Shown one piece after another: positions 1-8,848 of a DNA stretch of 64,000 nt; within the stretch, counting starts at the first letter, position 1; the number at the start of each line of letters is the position of its first letter. Origin of the DNA: Roseiarcus sp963842835. Lineage in GTDB: Bacteria > Pseudomonadota > Alphaproteobacteria > Rhizobiales > Beijerinckiaceae. Below the pieces are notes generated by a model. It was not told where the DNA came from, did no database searches, and worked only from the letters and a program-made list of their open reading frames with translations. The DNA lies in contig CAWJIB010000009.1 in the NCBI GenBank assembly GCA_963842835.1, positions 1,116,001 to 1,180,000 on the forward strand. The letters run 5' to 3'. Both the position numbers and the translations under genes were made by a program.

Positions 1-83
1 CGCAGGCCGTTGCACGAGTAGCGGCTCCGCCTCGCCGGAAGGCGGAACCGGGACGTCGCTGCGCTGCGGGGAACCCGGCGCCC

Positions 84-920
84 TCAAGTCTGATGGCCGC
101 CCGTCAGCGGCACGAAGGGAATGATCTTGCCGCCAAAAATGTCCGACCGCGCGACGCTGAGCTCGCCGTCAGCGCCAATCGTCTTGACCGCTTTGAGGAT
201 ATGCTGCGCGCCGGGCGGCCCGACGGGAATGACCATCACGCCGCCGGGCTTCAACTGCCGCAGCAGCGGCGGCGGAATATGATCGATGCCGCAGGTGACG
301 ATGATCTTGTCGAATGGCGCCTCGTCCTCCCAACCGTAATAGCCGTCGGCGTTTCGCGTCGCGATCGACGCATACTCGCGATAGCCCTTGGCGATCAGCC
401 TGTCGTAAACGCCGCGCGTGCGCGCCGCGAGCTCGGGGATGATCTCGATCGACCAGACGCGGTCGGTGAGGTAGCTCAGCAAGGCCGACTGGTAGCCGGA
501 GCCCGTGCCGACTTCGAGCACCTTGTCGCCGGGGTGGATGCCCAGCGCGCTCGTCATGCGCCCCATCGTCCCCGGCGGGGTGATGGTGACGCCGAAGCCG
601 ATGTCGAGGTAATGCCCGACATAGGCCCGCTCGCGATCCTGCGGCAGGACGAATTCCTCGCGCGGCGTCATCAGGAAGGCGCGTTTGTCCGCGGGCGTCC
701 ACAGATCGTAGAAGGAGAGGAGCACCTGATAGCGGTCGAAGCGCTCGCCAAGGAGCGTGGGGTCCTCGCCGCGGTTGGCCGCCATCCAGGCGACGAAGTC
801 GCCGCGGCGGGCCATCGGCGGCCAGAGGTCGGGCTGGAACGGCCTCGGCGGCTCGGCGTAGGCCGGAACGGCGGCGGCGAGGGCGGCCGCCGCGCCGAGA
901 AGAAAATCGCGTCTGAGCAT
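84..920 (-). CDS. Exported protein-L-isoaspartate O-methyltransferase-like protein
   Basis: The encoded protein of 278 residues starts with a twin-arginine-like signal (MLRRDFLLGAAAALAAAVPA, cut expected after AYA), so it probably acts in the periplasm. The mature part has the class I SAM-binding core of the PCMT family: VLEVGTGSGYQSALL for the cofactor, then IEI, then the late strand FDKIIVTCGIDHIP and the closing LKPGGVMVIPVG. PCMT enzymes methylate L-isoaspartyl residues for repair; that role is inferred from the family. I chose the ATG at 920 because it begins the signal peptide. The reading frame stays open 61 codons further upstream, but that stretch looks non-coding. A second upstream gene in the same direction begins 386 bases away, so this is probably a single-gene unit. 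The export signal is unusual for PCMT, which is normally cytosolic. Confidence 0.8.
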   Translation of the reverse strand: MLRRDFLLGAAAALAAAVPAYAEPPRPFQPDLWPPMARRGDFVAWMAANRGEDPTLLGERFDRYQVLLSFYDLWTPADKRAFLMTPREEFVLPQDRERAYVGHYLDIGFGVTITPPGTMGRMTSALGIHPGDKVLEVGTGSGYQSALLSYLTDRVWSIEIIPELAARTRGVYDRLIAKGYREYASIATRNADGYYGWEDEAPFDKIIVTCGIDHIPPPLLRQLKPGGVMVIPVGPPGAQHILKAVKTIGADGELSVARSDIFGGKIIPFVPLTGGHQT

Positions 921-1305
921 GACGGCCCCCTGCGCTGCGTCGCGCGCTTGAAGTTGGTGCCCGGGCGAGAATTCGACACGGATGGTCCAGGCATTCTGCG
1001 GCGCGAAGACGGTTGAGTCCACAAGCGCTTTGACGCGGCTTCCGGCTATCTGCTTTAGGCGCCGCTGCGACTCCCTCTCCCCGCACGCGCCTATCGGATT
1101 CACGCATCGAAATTCGATATCTTCTGGGTCCGCGCTGCCTGATCCGTGCTCCGCGTCAATGTCGCGCCCGCTGCGCGGGTTGCTCCCCCCGGATCAAGTC
1201 CGGGGCTCGCAAACATTGACCCCTCCGCGCGGCTCAGGCCGGCCATCCCGAGATGTGTGAACGCCGTAGCCGCGCGCGAGGAGAGGGGATGGCCGCGCGG
1301 CGCCG
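921..1305. other. Intergenic region with a small palindrome
   Basis: No gene is supported in these 385 bases. At 1187-1205 there is a perfect hairpin, CCCCGGA / TCCGGGG with a five-base loop, of a kind scattered through alphaproteobacterial genomes. Open frames across the region are GC-driven and lack ribosome binding sites. Confidence 0.4.
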
Positions 1306-2130
1306 CTACCGCGCGAGTCTCGTCGCCAGAAAATCTCGCAAGGCAACTCCGGATGCTTGCGCGGCGTCGCGATCGTATTTCAGTTCCATGCCGAGAAGCC
1401 GCTTTCCCCCGGCGAATCCGGGATTGTCGAACCCGTGGCTCGCGCCGGGATAGACGACGAGCTTCACGTCGGCGCCGTCGCCCGGCTGCGCATTCGCCAG
1501 CCGCTGGCAATCCGCCGCCGGCGTGACGTCGTCGGAGGCGCCGACGAGGATCAGAGTCGGCATTCGCAATTGGGCGCCCGCCTGGTTTTCGCAAGGGGGA
1601 TAGAAGGCCGCGGCGGCTTTGAATTTGAGGTCGCCGGGAGCCGCGAAGCGGGAGGCGGCGACCGCGAGCGCGGTATCCGCGCCTTGGGAGTAGCCGACCG
1701 CGGCGATTCGTTGGGGATCGACGTAAGGGAGCCGGGAAAGGAAAGCCAAAGCCCCGAACGCGTCGGCTACGCCTTCGCCGAAGTCCACGGCGCAGGTTTC
1801 CCTGAGGCCGCGCGTCGTGAAATCGTCGACGAACAACGCGACATCGCCCCAGCCCGCAATCATGTCGGCGATGGCCCGCCGGTTCGCCGGCAGGCCGAGG
1901 CAGGAGTGCAGCAACACGACCGCCGGAAAGGGACCGGCGCCCCTCGGCCTGGTCAGGTAGCCTTGAATGTGGGGCGTTTTGGCGCGCTCCTCGCCGGCGC
2001 GCAACTGGGAAGCGGCGGCGTCGAATTTCACCAATTCTTCGGCCGGCGCCGAGGAGGGGAAGGCGAGTTCGAGCGCGCATAGCGCCGCGACCGCGAAACA
2101 TCGGCAAGCAAATTTTGGCGCGGCGCTCAT
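1306..2130 (-). CDS. Exported dienelactone hydrolase family protein
   Basis: This is an alpha/beta-hydrolase of 274 residues. A signal peptide runs from MSAAPKFACRCFAVAALCAL to about PSSAPAEE, so it is probably exported. The catalytic set is visible: nucleophile serine in GYSQGAD, acid in GASDDVTPAADC and histidine in YPGASHGFD. Classical dienelactone hydrolases use cysteine in this elbow, so the serine here points to an esterase-like member; the substrate is unknown. The start at 2130 was preferred to the ATG at 2178, because it places the signal at the N-terminus. Neighbours give no pathway hint, and the upstream 600 bases are filled with repeats. Confidence 0.75.
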   Translation of the reverse strand: MSAAPKFACRCFAVAALCALELAFPSSAPAEELVKFDAAASQLRAGEERAKTPHIQGYLTRPRGAGPFPAVVLLHSCLGLPANRRAIADMIAGWGDVALFVDDFTTRGLRETCAVDFGEGVADAFGALAFLSRLPYVDPQRIAAVGYSQGADTALAVAASRFAAPGDLKFKAAAAFYPPCENQAGAQLRMPTLILVGASDDVTPAADCQRLANAQPGDGADVKLVVYPGASHGFDNPGFAGGKRLLGMELKYDRDAAQASGVALRDFLATRLAR

Positions 2131-2248
2131 CTGGGCTTTCACGAGAGAAAAGAGGCGGCGCCGGCCCGCCGCCGTCAAGCCCCGAGCGAATGCGAAGCGT
2201 TCGTGCGTCGCGCCGAGGTCTCAAACCGGACGAGCCGCCGCCTGCGCT

Positions 2249-2332
2249 GTCATCCCCGCGCAAGCGGGGATCCAGTTTTTGCTCTGCCGCGACCCTCGGC
2301 GGGCGCTGGATTCCCGCTTGCGCGGGAATGAC
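2249..2332. repeat. Palindromic intergenic repeat (VIPAQAGIQ type)
   Basis: Two 27-base arms, 2249-2275 and 2306-2332, are inverted copies that differ at two positions. Each arm is itself palindromic (CCCCGCGCAAGCGGGG). Translated in one frame it gives VIPAQAGIQ, the signature of a repeat family widespread in proteobacterial intergenic DNA. It is probably a non-autonomous mobile or REP-like unit. Confidence 0.75.
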
Positions 2333-2346
2333 GGTCGCGGCTAGCG

Positions 2347-2425
2347 GCGCAAGTTCGGCAGGGAGCGCCGTCGACCTCATGGAAGCGTCTTTTTCCGAAG
2401 TCATAAGGGCTGTCAAGGGCGCGCG
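2347..2425. repeat. Copy of a dispersed MITE-like repeat (partial)
   Basis: Bases 2347-2400 match 7181-7234 at 53 of 54 positions; beyond that the match continues only patchily (a shared GGCTGTCAAGGGCGCGC). The 7.2 kb copy has a full inverted partner arm. Here the right-hand arm is degenerate (CCCTCAACAGCCC near 2452-2464), so this is probably a half or decayed copy. Confidence 0.65.
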
Positions 2426-2742
2426 AAGCGCGCCGCCTCCGGCGGTCGAGACCCTCAACAGCCCGGTTCAATCGGCAGTTTCGCGATCAAGAGATCGACG
2501 GCGAATTGCCGCGGCTGAGGGGCGCGGCGGGCGAACGGGCGATCGGGAGCGCGGTGCGTTCAGAGAGAATGGAGGATTGGGTAAACTGTCGGCGTAACGC
2601 GCGCGAATTCTTCTGTTATAATAATAATTGATGTTGGCGGCCCGGGCGTTGGCCGCTGTTCGTGGGCGCCATTCCGCCGCTGTTGGGGGTGTCGCATCGT
2701 GTCCCCGGGAGACGAGGGGACACGGAAGCGGGAGGGGATCGC
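2426..2742 (+). other. Upstream region of the cyclase gene
   Basis: About 317 bases without a gene. A run containing TATAAT lies at 2616-2621, the only promoter-like A+T patch here, but no convincing -35 element is visible. The frame of the following gene stays open back to an ATG at 2662; that stretch looks like non-coding sequence. Confidence 0.3.
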
Positions 2743-5700
2743 GTGGAGCCAGAACGCCGACAGGTTGTGGTCCTGTTTGCGGACATGGTTGGATTCTCCG
2801 CCTTCTCGCAACGATCCGGCGAGGAGGCGGCTTTTGCCCTCATGAAAAGCCTCGCGCAGCTGATGGACGAGGCGATTCGCGAACAAGGCGGCACCGTGTC
2901 CAGCTTCACCGGCGATGGCGTAATGGCGGTGTTCGGAGCGCCGGTTGCGTTCGAAGACGCGCCTTTGCGGGCGTGCCGGACCGCCCAGGCGATTCTTCAA
3001 CGGCTGACGGCCGCGGGCGACGATCTTGAAGCAAAGCATGGGGTGCGGCCGCAGGTGCGGATCGGCATGAACACCGGACCTGCGGTGTTCGGCCAGGTGC
3101 AGGACGGCGCCGACGCCGGCGTCACGGCTCTCGGCGACACGGTCAACGTCGCCGCGCGCTTGCAAGCTTCGGCCGAGCCGGGATCGGCGGTCATGAGCGA
3201 GGCGATGCATCGGCTGGTTCAGGGGCTCGTGGACGCGAGCTTCGCCGGCGAAAAGTCGATCAAGGGAAGGACCGGCGCCGAGAAGGTTTATCGGCTGGAC
3301 GCGATCCGCGCAGGCGCGTCGCGCTTTGACGCCACGATCCGTCGCGGCCTCACCGCCTATGTCGGACGCGACCGGGAGCTGGAGAGCCTGGAGCGCGGTC
3401 TCGATGCAATCGCCGCCGGCATACGGATCATCGACATTGTCGGCGATCCTGGGAGCGGCAAGTCGCGCCTGCTTCACGAATTCCGCGAGCAGATCGTCAA
3501 GCAGCGCGCGAGGGTCCTGATCGGAAATTGCACGCCGTACGGACAGCGGACGCCGTTCAGCGCGTTCATTAAGATCGTGCGCGACGCCTTTCGCTTATCG
3601 CCTGGCGAGGAAGAAACGGTCGTGGCAGGGAAACTGGACGAGGGGCTTCAGGCGCGCGGCCTCAACTCCCCGCAGAATCTCGGCTTGTTGCTGAATCTGC
3701 TCGGTCTCGAAGCGCCGAAAGGCGCTCTGAGCGGGTTGGACGGTATGCTGATCGGCTTGCGCACGCGCAATCTCCTGCGGCAACTCGTGCAGGCCCGCGC
3801 CCGGCTGACGCCCTTGATAATGATTTTCGAGGATCTCCACTGGTTGGACAGCGCTTCGGAGGAGCTTCTGGCGAGCATCGTCGCCATTCCCGAACCGCTG
3901 CAACTGCTGATCCTGCACACCCGCCGGCCGGGATATGTTCCCGCTTGGGCTGGGCATACCAGGCTCGCTCGATTGGCGCTGGAGCCGCTGTCGGCCCGGG
4001 AAACGTCGCGGATCGCGCAAGCGCGGCTCGGCGTCGATTTCTTGCCCGAGGCTCTGGCCAAGCTCATCGCGTCCAAGGCGGAAGGCAACGCGCTCTTCGC
4101 CGAAGAGATCGCGAGCTATCTCGTCGAGCGGGGCATCGTGCGTCGCGGCGCGGGCGGTCTGGAGTTCGATCCGGCCGCGGCGGCCGCGGCTCTGCCGGAA
4201 AGCCTGCAATCGCTGCTCGCCTCGCGCATCGATCGGTTGCCGCCCGCCGACCGGTCGCTGCTCCAGGTGGCGGCGGTGGTCGGGCGCCGCTTCGACCCCG
4301 ATCTCGTCGTTGCGCTGAGCGGGATGCAAGAGGCCGGCGAGGCTTCGTTCGCCGCGATGGAGGCGCTCGACCTCGTGCGCCGCGATGAGAGGTCGGGCGA
4401 ATATGTCTTCAAGCATTCTCTCGTCCGAGACGCGCTTTATAGCGGCCTGTTGACCGGTCCGCGCGTCGCGCTGCACCTCAAGGTCGCCGAGGAGCTCGAG
4501 CGCCGCAGCGCCAACCGGCTGTTCGAGATCGCCGAGACCCTCGCCTATCATTATGCGTCGGCGCAGAGCGCCGGCAAGGCGTTCGCCTATCTGGCGATGG
4601 CGGGGCAGAAGAGCCTCAACGTTTACGCCATTCACGAAGCCGAGCAATATTATCGACAGGCGCTTGCGATCTTCGAGGCGCAGAACACATGCGCGGCGCC
4701 CGATTCGGTGGCGCAGGCGGTGGTGCGGCTTCTCGAAACGCTGTTGCTGAAATGCGAATATCGGGACGCCGGACAGTTCGCGCGTAAATTCATGCCGGTC
4801 GTGAAGCAGGCCGGCGAGACGCCCGATCTCGTCATCGCTTACTATTATCAAGCCCTTTCGCTCGTCCAGAACCTCGAGCTGCGCGCCGCGCACGCGCTGA
4901 TGCTCGAGGCGCTCACGGTCGCCGAGCGCCTCGGGGACGGCCGCGCCAGGGCCTATGCGCGCGGCGGCCTGTTGCAATGCAGAACCCGTTTGGGTCTCGA
5001 CTCGCTCGAGGCCGCCGACCGGATGAAGGCGCAATTGATGGAGGATAGCCTTCGCTTCGGCGACAACTTCATCCAAAACGCGAGCCATTTCTTCGTCATT
5101 TGGGATTATTTTTATCGCGGCCTCGTCAGGCAAGCGCGCGAGATCGCGATACGGCTGATCGCGTCGGGGGAGGAGCGCAACGACCCAAGAGCGATCGGGG
5201 TCACAAATTGGATTCTGGGATGGATCGACATGGTGAGCGGCGCTCCCGAAGCGGCGATCGCGCACGCGGACGACTGCCTGCGCGTGGCCATCGCGCCGTT
5301 CGATCGACTGCAAGGCGCCGCCGTCAAAGCCGTCGCCAACATTTTTATGGGCCGAACGCGCGAAGGGCTCGCCGAGATCGACGCGCTCAATTCGGAATTT
5401 GAACGGCTGGGGGCGCTCTACAGCGTCCTGCAGGGACCTCGGGGCGCGGCGTTGATAGCGCTGGGCCAAATTTCCCAGGGTGTCGGCGTCATCGAGCAAT
5501 ACATCGCGCAACGCGACGCCGCGGGCGATCACACCGCCGCGGCGTTCGCGCGCATTCCTCTTGCCGAGATCTACATCCAGATCCTATCGGGCAAGCAAAC
5601 CGCCTCCGCCGCCGTCCTCTTCAAGAATTTCCCGTTCCTCGTCGGCGCGAAGCTCTTCGGCGCGCGCCGGGCGCTGGCGCTGCTGCGCAAGGCGGCTTCG

Positions 5701-5889
5701 CACAAGCAGTTCAGCGAAAGCGGCGCCGTCATCGCCCGCATCGACTTTGACCTCGGCGTGCTGTCCGCGATGAAGAAGAAGCGCGAAGAAGCGAAAGATT
5801 ACTTCGGGCGGGCGCGCGTCGCCGCCGACAGCCAAGGCGAGGCCGCGCTGCTGCAAAAGATCGACGCCGCGATGGCGGAGGTGGGATAG
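2743..5889 (+). CDS. Class III adenylate/guanylate cyclase with AAA ATPase and TPR-like region
   Basis: A protein of 1048 residues from a GTG start preceded by GGGAGGGG; the in-frame ATG at 2662 is the alternative. Residues about 8-190 form a class III cyclase domain. The first metal aspartate is in LFADMVGFS and the second in SFTGDGVMAVFG, and the dimer-interface stretch ALGDTVNVAARLQ is present. An AAA/STAND-type ATPase follows, with Walker A GDPGSGKS and Walker B-like LIMIFEDLHWLD. The C-terminal half is helical and repeat-rich, as in TPR or MalT-type sensors. Such cyclase-ATPase-TPR proteins are common soluble sensors in Rhizobiales and are thought to make cAMP on an unknown signal. No membrane segment is seen. 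It stands alone in the + direction, with a 213-base gap to the next gene. Confidence 0.85.
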   Translation: MEPERRQVVVLFADMVGFSAFSQRSGEEAAFALMKSLAQLMDEAIREQGGTVSSFTGDGVMAVFGAPVAFEDAPLRACRTAQAILQRLTAAGDDLEAKHGVRPQVRIGMNTGPAVFGQVQDGADAGVTALGDTVNVAARLQASAEPGSAVMSEAMHRLVQGLVDASFAGEKSIKGRTGAEKVYRLDAIRAGASRFDATIRRGLTAYVGRDRELESLERGLDAIAAGIRIIDIVGDPGSGKSRLLHEFREQIVKQRARVLIGNCTPYGQRTPFSAFIKIVRDAFRLSPGEEETVVAGKLDEGLQARGLNSPQNLGLLLNLLGLEAPKGALSGLDGMLIGLRTRNLLRQLVQARARLTPLIMIFEDLHWLDSASEELLASIVAIPEPLQLLILHTRRPGYVPAWAGHTRLARLALEPLSARETSRIAQARLGVDFLPEALAKLIASKAEGNALFAEEIASYLVERGIVRRGAGGLEFDPAAAAAALPESLQSLLASRIDRLPPADRSLLQVAAVVGRRFDPDLVVALSGMQEAGEASFAAMEALDLVRRDERSGEYVFKHSLVRDALYSGLLTGPRVALHLKVAEELERRSANRLFEIAETLAYHYASAQSAGKAFAYLAMAGQKSLNVYAIHEAEQYYRQALAIFEAQNTCAAPDSVAQAVVRLLETLLLKCEYRDAGQFARKFMPVVKQAGETPDLVIAYYYQALSLVQNLELRAAHALMLEALTVAERLGDGRARAYARGGLLQCRTRLGLDSLEAADRMKAQLMEDSLRFGDNFIQNASHFFVIWDYFYRGLVRQAREIAIRLIASGEERNDPRAIGVTNWILGWIDMVSGAPEAAIAHADDCLRVAIAPFDRLQGAAVKAVANIFMGRTREGLAEIDALNSEFERLGALYSVLQGPRGAALIALGQISQGVGVIEQYIAQRDAAGDHTAAAFARIPLAEIYIQILSGKQTASAAVLFKNFPFLVGAKLFGARRALALLRKAASHKQFSESGAVIARIDFDLGVLSAMKKKREEAKDYFGRARVAADSQGEAALLQKIDAAMAEVG

Positions 5890-6102
5890 GGCGGCGTTTT
5901 CGACGCTCGCGGCGCCGTCATCGGAGGTTGGGAAGCCAAGACTTCGGCGAGCGTAAATTTCGGCGCTGACGATTTGCGATTGCGACGAGAAAAACCGCAT
6001 GGTAGCTTTAGTAACGCCGCGCGGTAGTTATAATAAATAATAAAATGGCGGTATGCATTCGTCACGGCAAGGGCAGGAGACTTTCGCTCGGAGGGCCGGC
6101 CA

Positions 6103-6588
6103 TTGCCGATCTTTGACGATATCATTGCGCCGAAAGCGGTTTGGCCGGAGGAGGCGCGCTGGCCGCGGCTGAGAGCCGAGGCGCTCCTCAATCGGTTTCG
6201 CGCCTGTTTCCCGGACATTTATTACGACATCTACTGGGAAACCCGGCTGATGAACGCCCAGGCCTATATCGGCGAAAAGGGGCGCTCGGTCCGGCTCTAC
6301 GGCGGGCTCGGACGTCACCGGCGCCTCGGCGTCGAGGGCGTCGCCTTCGCGCTCGCGCATGAGACCGGCCACCATCTCGGCGGTCCGCCGCATCACCAAT
6401 TCTACACCACGATCAGCAGCGAAGAGCGGGCGAACGAATGGGCCGCGGAGACCGGCCTGCCGCTTGTGTTCGGCGAGGCCGTGGCGCGCCGCTTCGCCCG
6501 CCGCGGCGTCGCGCAGCTCGCCGCGGTGTGGAAGAAGTATCGCGAAAAATACGAGGGCGCGAGGGCGCTCGAAGAGTCCCTCGGGTAG
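6103..6588 (+). CDS. Small HExxH metallopeptidase-like protein
   Basis: This 161-residue protein has a zinc-peptidase motif ALAHETGHHLGG at about residue 86, followed some 25 residues later by SSEERANEWAAE. The glutamate and the ANEWA helix resemble the third-ligand helix of M48/ImmA-like peptidases. The start is TTG, preceded by CGGAGG at a suitable distance, and no better start is visible. No signal peptide is seen. It lies 25 bases ahead of the next gene and probably shares a transcript with it. The substrate is unknown, and catalytic activity is inferred from the motif only. Confidence 0.6.
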   Translation: MPIFDDIIAPKAVWPEEARWPRLRAEALLNRFRACFPDIYYDIYWETRLMNAQAYIGEKGRSVRLYGGLGRHRRLGVEGVAFALAHETGHHLGGPPHHQFYTTISSEERANEWAAETGLPLVFGEAVARRFARRGVAQLAAVWKKYREKYEGARALEESLG

Positions 6589-6612
6589 TGGCTTCAACAG
6601 GAGGAGGCGACG

Positions 6613-7065
6613 ATGGGGATGCTGTTCAATACGCCCGCAACTTTGCGAACGCTCGAAATGTTGAACGCGGCGTTTCACAAGGCCGGGCTTAACTACATTA
6701 GAGCCAATGGCGTTTGGGCCGCCAATTTTCAATCCAATGGCGGTCTTCCCGGCACGAATGGAACACACAAGGGTATCGCGGTGCCGATGGGCTTGGATCA
6801 CGACGATCAAGGTTTGTCCAATAAGTGGAGCACTTGGCTGACCAATGTTTTCGATAGAAACGCCAATCCCGATGGGACGCTTATTGCGAAATTCGTTGGC
6901 GACGCGATAAACGATGGTATTAACGACACCAGAAATTGCGTTCGAATCGAATTTTTTGCGGTGCCTGATTCGAAAATCTTCGCGGAAAAAATCCAGATGA
7001 CGACGACCGGGAGCAAGTACTCACTGGTGATCAACGTTCACACGACAACGATGGATAATAGCTGA
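6613..7065 (+). CDS. Hypothetical protein, partner of the HExxH gene
   Basis: I do not recognise this 150-residue protein. It starts at an ATG with a strong GGAGGAGG site. It is less GC-rich than its surroundings, soluble, and rich in asparagine, aspartate and threonine in its C-terminal half. No signal peptide or membrane segment is apparent. The close spacing behind the peptidase-like gene suggests a two-gene operon, possibly substrate or regulator with protease. Its composition and the mobile repeat 115 bases downstream hint at horizontal acquisition. Confidence 0.55.
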   Translation: MGMLFNTPATLRTLEMLNAAFHKAGLNYIRANGVWAANFQSNGGLPGTNGTHKGIAVPMGLDHDDQGLSNKWSTWLTNVFDRNANPDGTLIAKFVGDAINDGINDTRNCVRIEFFAVPDSKIFAEKIQMTTTGSKYSLVINVHTTTMDNS

Positions 7066-7180
7066 GATCGCGATCTCCTGGGTTGTGGGATCGCGGCGAC
7101 AGTCCGTTTAGTTCGCTTTTGCTCGGCAAGCGCCAAGGAGAGTTCACGGGGGCGGCAGTTAAGCGCGCTGTCGCGGTGAG

Positions 7181-7337
7181 GCGCCAGTTCGGCAGGGAGC
7201 GCCGTCGACCTCATGGAAGCGTCTTTTTCCGAAGCCGCAAGGCTGTCAAGGGCGCGCTCTTAGCGCGCCGCCGCAGGCGGGCTTCGCCCCTTGACAGCCT
7301 TGCGGCTTCGGAAGTCTTGGCCTCCATGAGGTCGACG
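7181..7337. repeat. MITE-like element with 49-base inverted arms
   Basis: Arms at 7204-7252 and 7288-7336 are inverted copies. The outer 14 bases (GTCGACCTCATGGA) and inner 24 bases are identical, with 11 unmatched bases between them. The 35-base centre is GC-rich and itself palindromic. The outside flank from 7181 and the left arm up to 7234 match 2347-2400. No open reading frame is inside. The rest of the gap 7066-7457 shows no gene. Confidence 0.7.
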
Positions 7338-7457
7338 CCGCGGTGGGTCGGCGGGGAGCAAACGCGGCGCGACTCGAAAGAACCGGGGCGGAGCAAAACT
7401 ATCCTCATGTTGCCCGAGTTGCCGACGGCGCTGCGCGCCATCAAGTCGCCGAATTTA

Positions 7458-8846
7458 TCAACGCAAGCTGACCCATGCCGGCTTTGACGCCGGGTTTCGT
7501 CGCGGCATCTCAAGGCCGGTGACGGTGACCGGCACGCGTCGCATGGCGACCGTGCGTCCGGCCAGCTTAACAATGCAATCCATGTAATGGGTACCTTTGT
7601 AGGCAGAACGTTCTTCTGCGGTTCTACCAATTTGGCCGGAATGACCGAGGTCGTTAATCAATTCGGCCTCCCGCCCTTCGTTTCGGACAACCCAAAGAAT
7701 CTGCGAGCCCGCAGGCATGGCGGCGGCGTTTGTGACCTCAAACGTTATGTTGCAATTCTTTGGGATCGGACCGATCTTATTTACCCCGGTGTAGCGCGCG
7801 GCATCCTTGTTTGTTCTGGATTCAGCTGTCACGAAGATATCTGGCATGACAACCGCAACTTGATTGTTCCTCGCGCTCTTGGCGAGTGTTTCGGGAACTT
7901 CGGGCATCGGGAACATGTGCTCGAACAACTCTTGCCAAATGTCGGCAGCTTCAAGGTCTGACTCTACGGAATTTGCTCGTGTGGCGACATCTTGAAGGGT
8001 TTTGAGGCGATCGAGGAGGGTGGCGCTTTGCTCGGGCGAGAGGCGGTTGAGGTCTTCGTCATTGGCGACTGGGTTCGGAACCTTGAGGCCCGCATCGAGA
8101 CGTTTAACGATTTCGCCAACGAGGAGACCGAACGTCTCGTCATCGGAGCCCATCTTGTCGTCGCCGAGTGAAGTGGCGGCTTCAGCTACGAGAACGGTCA
8201 GCATTATGGACGACGGATATTCCCCGTCCTCTTTGAATTTCAAGGCCGCCCAGGTCTTCAAATATCGGATGTGCCGTCGAACTTTTTCGCGCGTTGAGTC
8301 GCCAAACTGATCGCGGAACCACACATAGATTGCCTTTGGGTCGCTCGTTTCCCAGGAGTTTGATGTCGCCAAAGTGCGCGCATCTCGATCTGCGTCGAGA
8401 TGGTAGGCAGGGACGTCGATATGGAAGCTATTGCGATATCGGATTCGGCAGCAACGGGTCTTTGGCGCGCAGACCTCTTTCACGTCCTCGACGTCGTTCT
8501 TTTCGTATGCTTTGAGACTATCTTGGACGAAACTCTTGAGGGTCTGTGCGCTATGGCGTCCGCCTTCCGGCTTGCCGGTCCATTGGAAATAGACGCCGAG
8601 GTCGATATCGAACTCGCCGTCCTTATGCACTGGGCGAATTTGCGTGCCAAATTTGTATGAACCCTGCAACCAAGTCCGAAGCGAATGCCCGCTGCGCTCC
8701 TTCAAATCCCCGATTAGGTGTTCCGCCAGCGCATTCCACCGACCTTGCTGCTCCTCGAATTGCTCGCCCGACGGGGTGCAGCGGCGGAGCAGCGTTTGTT
8801 TCTCGGAATCGTTCGAACTATAGAAGAGAGACGCCGCTACACCCAT
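7458..8846 (-). CDS. CBASS CD-NTase (DncV-like) with C-terminal AGS-C sensor domain
   Basis: This 462-residue enzyme is a nucleotidyltransferase of the cGAS/DncV-like group. It has the GS motif QGSYKFGTQIRP (residues 61-72), the metal pair in EFDIDLGVYF (D80, D82) and a third aspartate in FHIDVPAYHLD (D144). Family members make cyclic di- or trinucleotides on phage infection. The C-terminal region from about residue 330 (GPIPKNCNITFEVTN, then GTHYMDCIVKLAGR) fits the adenylyl/guanylyl and SMODS C-terminal sensor domain. It begins two bases after the end of the patatin gene, so the pair is one operon. No E1/E2 or JAB accessory genes are adjacent, which suggests a minimal type I CBASS. The exact nucleotide product cannot be read from sequence by eye. 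Confidence 0.87.
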   Translation of the reverse strand: MGVAASLFYSSNDSEKQTLLRRCTPSGEQFEEQQGRWNALAEHLIGDLKERSGHSLRTWLQGSYKFGTQIRPVHKDGEFDIDLGVYFQWTGKPEGGRHSAQTLKSFVQDSLKAYEKNDVEDVKEVCAPKTRCCRIRYRNSFHIDVPAYHLDADRDARTLATSNSWETSDPKAIYVWFRDQFGDSTREKVRRHIRYLKTWAALKFKEDGEYPSSIMLTVLVAEAATSLGDDKMGSDDETFGLLVGEIVKRLDAGLKVPNPVANDEDLNRLSPEQSATLLDRLKTLQDVATRANSVESDLEAADIWQELFEHMFPMPEVPETLAKSARNNQVAVVMPDIFVTAESRTNKDAARYTGVNKIGPIPKNCNITFEVTNAAAMPAGSQILWVVRNEGREAELINDLGHSGQIGRTAEERSAYKGTHYMDCIVKLAGRTVAMRRVPVTVTGLEMPRRNPASKPAWVSLR

Positions 8847-8848
8847 AG

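Noticed and set aside
2249..2332. VIPAQAGIQ-containing peptides as a real protein
   Set aside because: The sequence is a nested palindrome read in frame, a well-known false gene source.
3595..5532. A 645-codon minus-strand frame opposite the cyclase gene
   Set aside because: It is the antisense shadow of a gene with clear domains; its translation has no recognisable motif and is rich in Arg, Gln and His, as expected from a GC-rich reverse frame.
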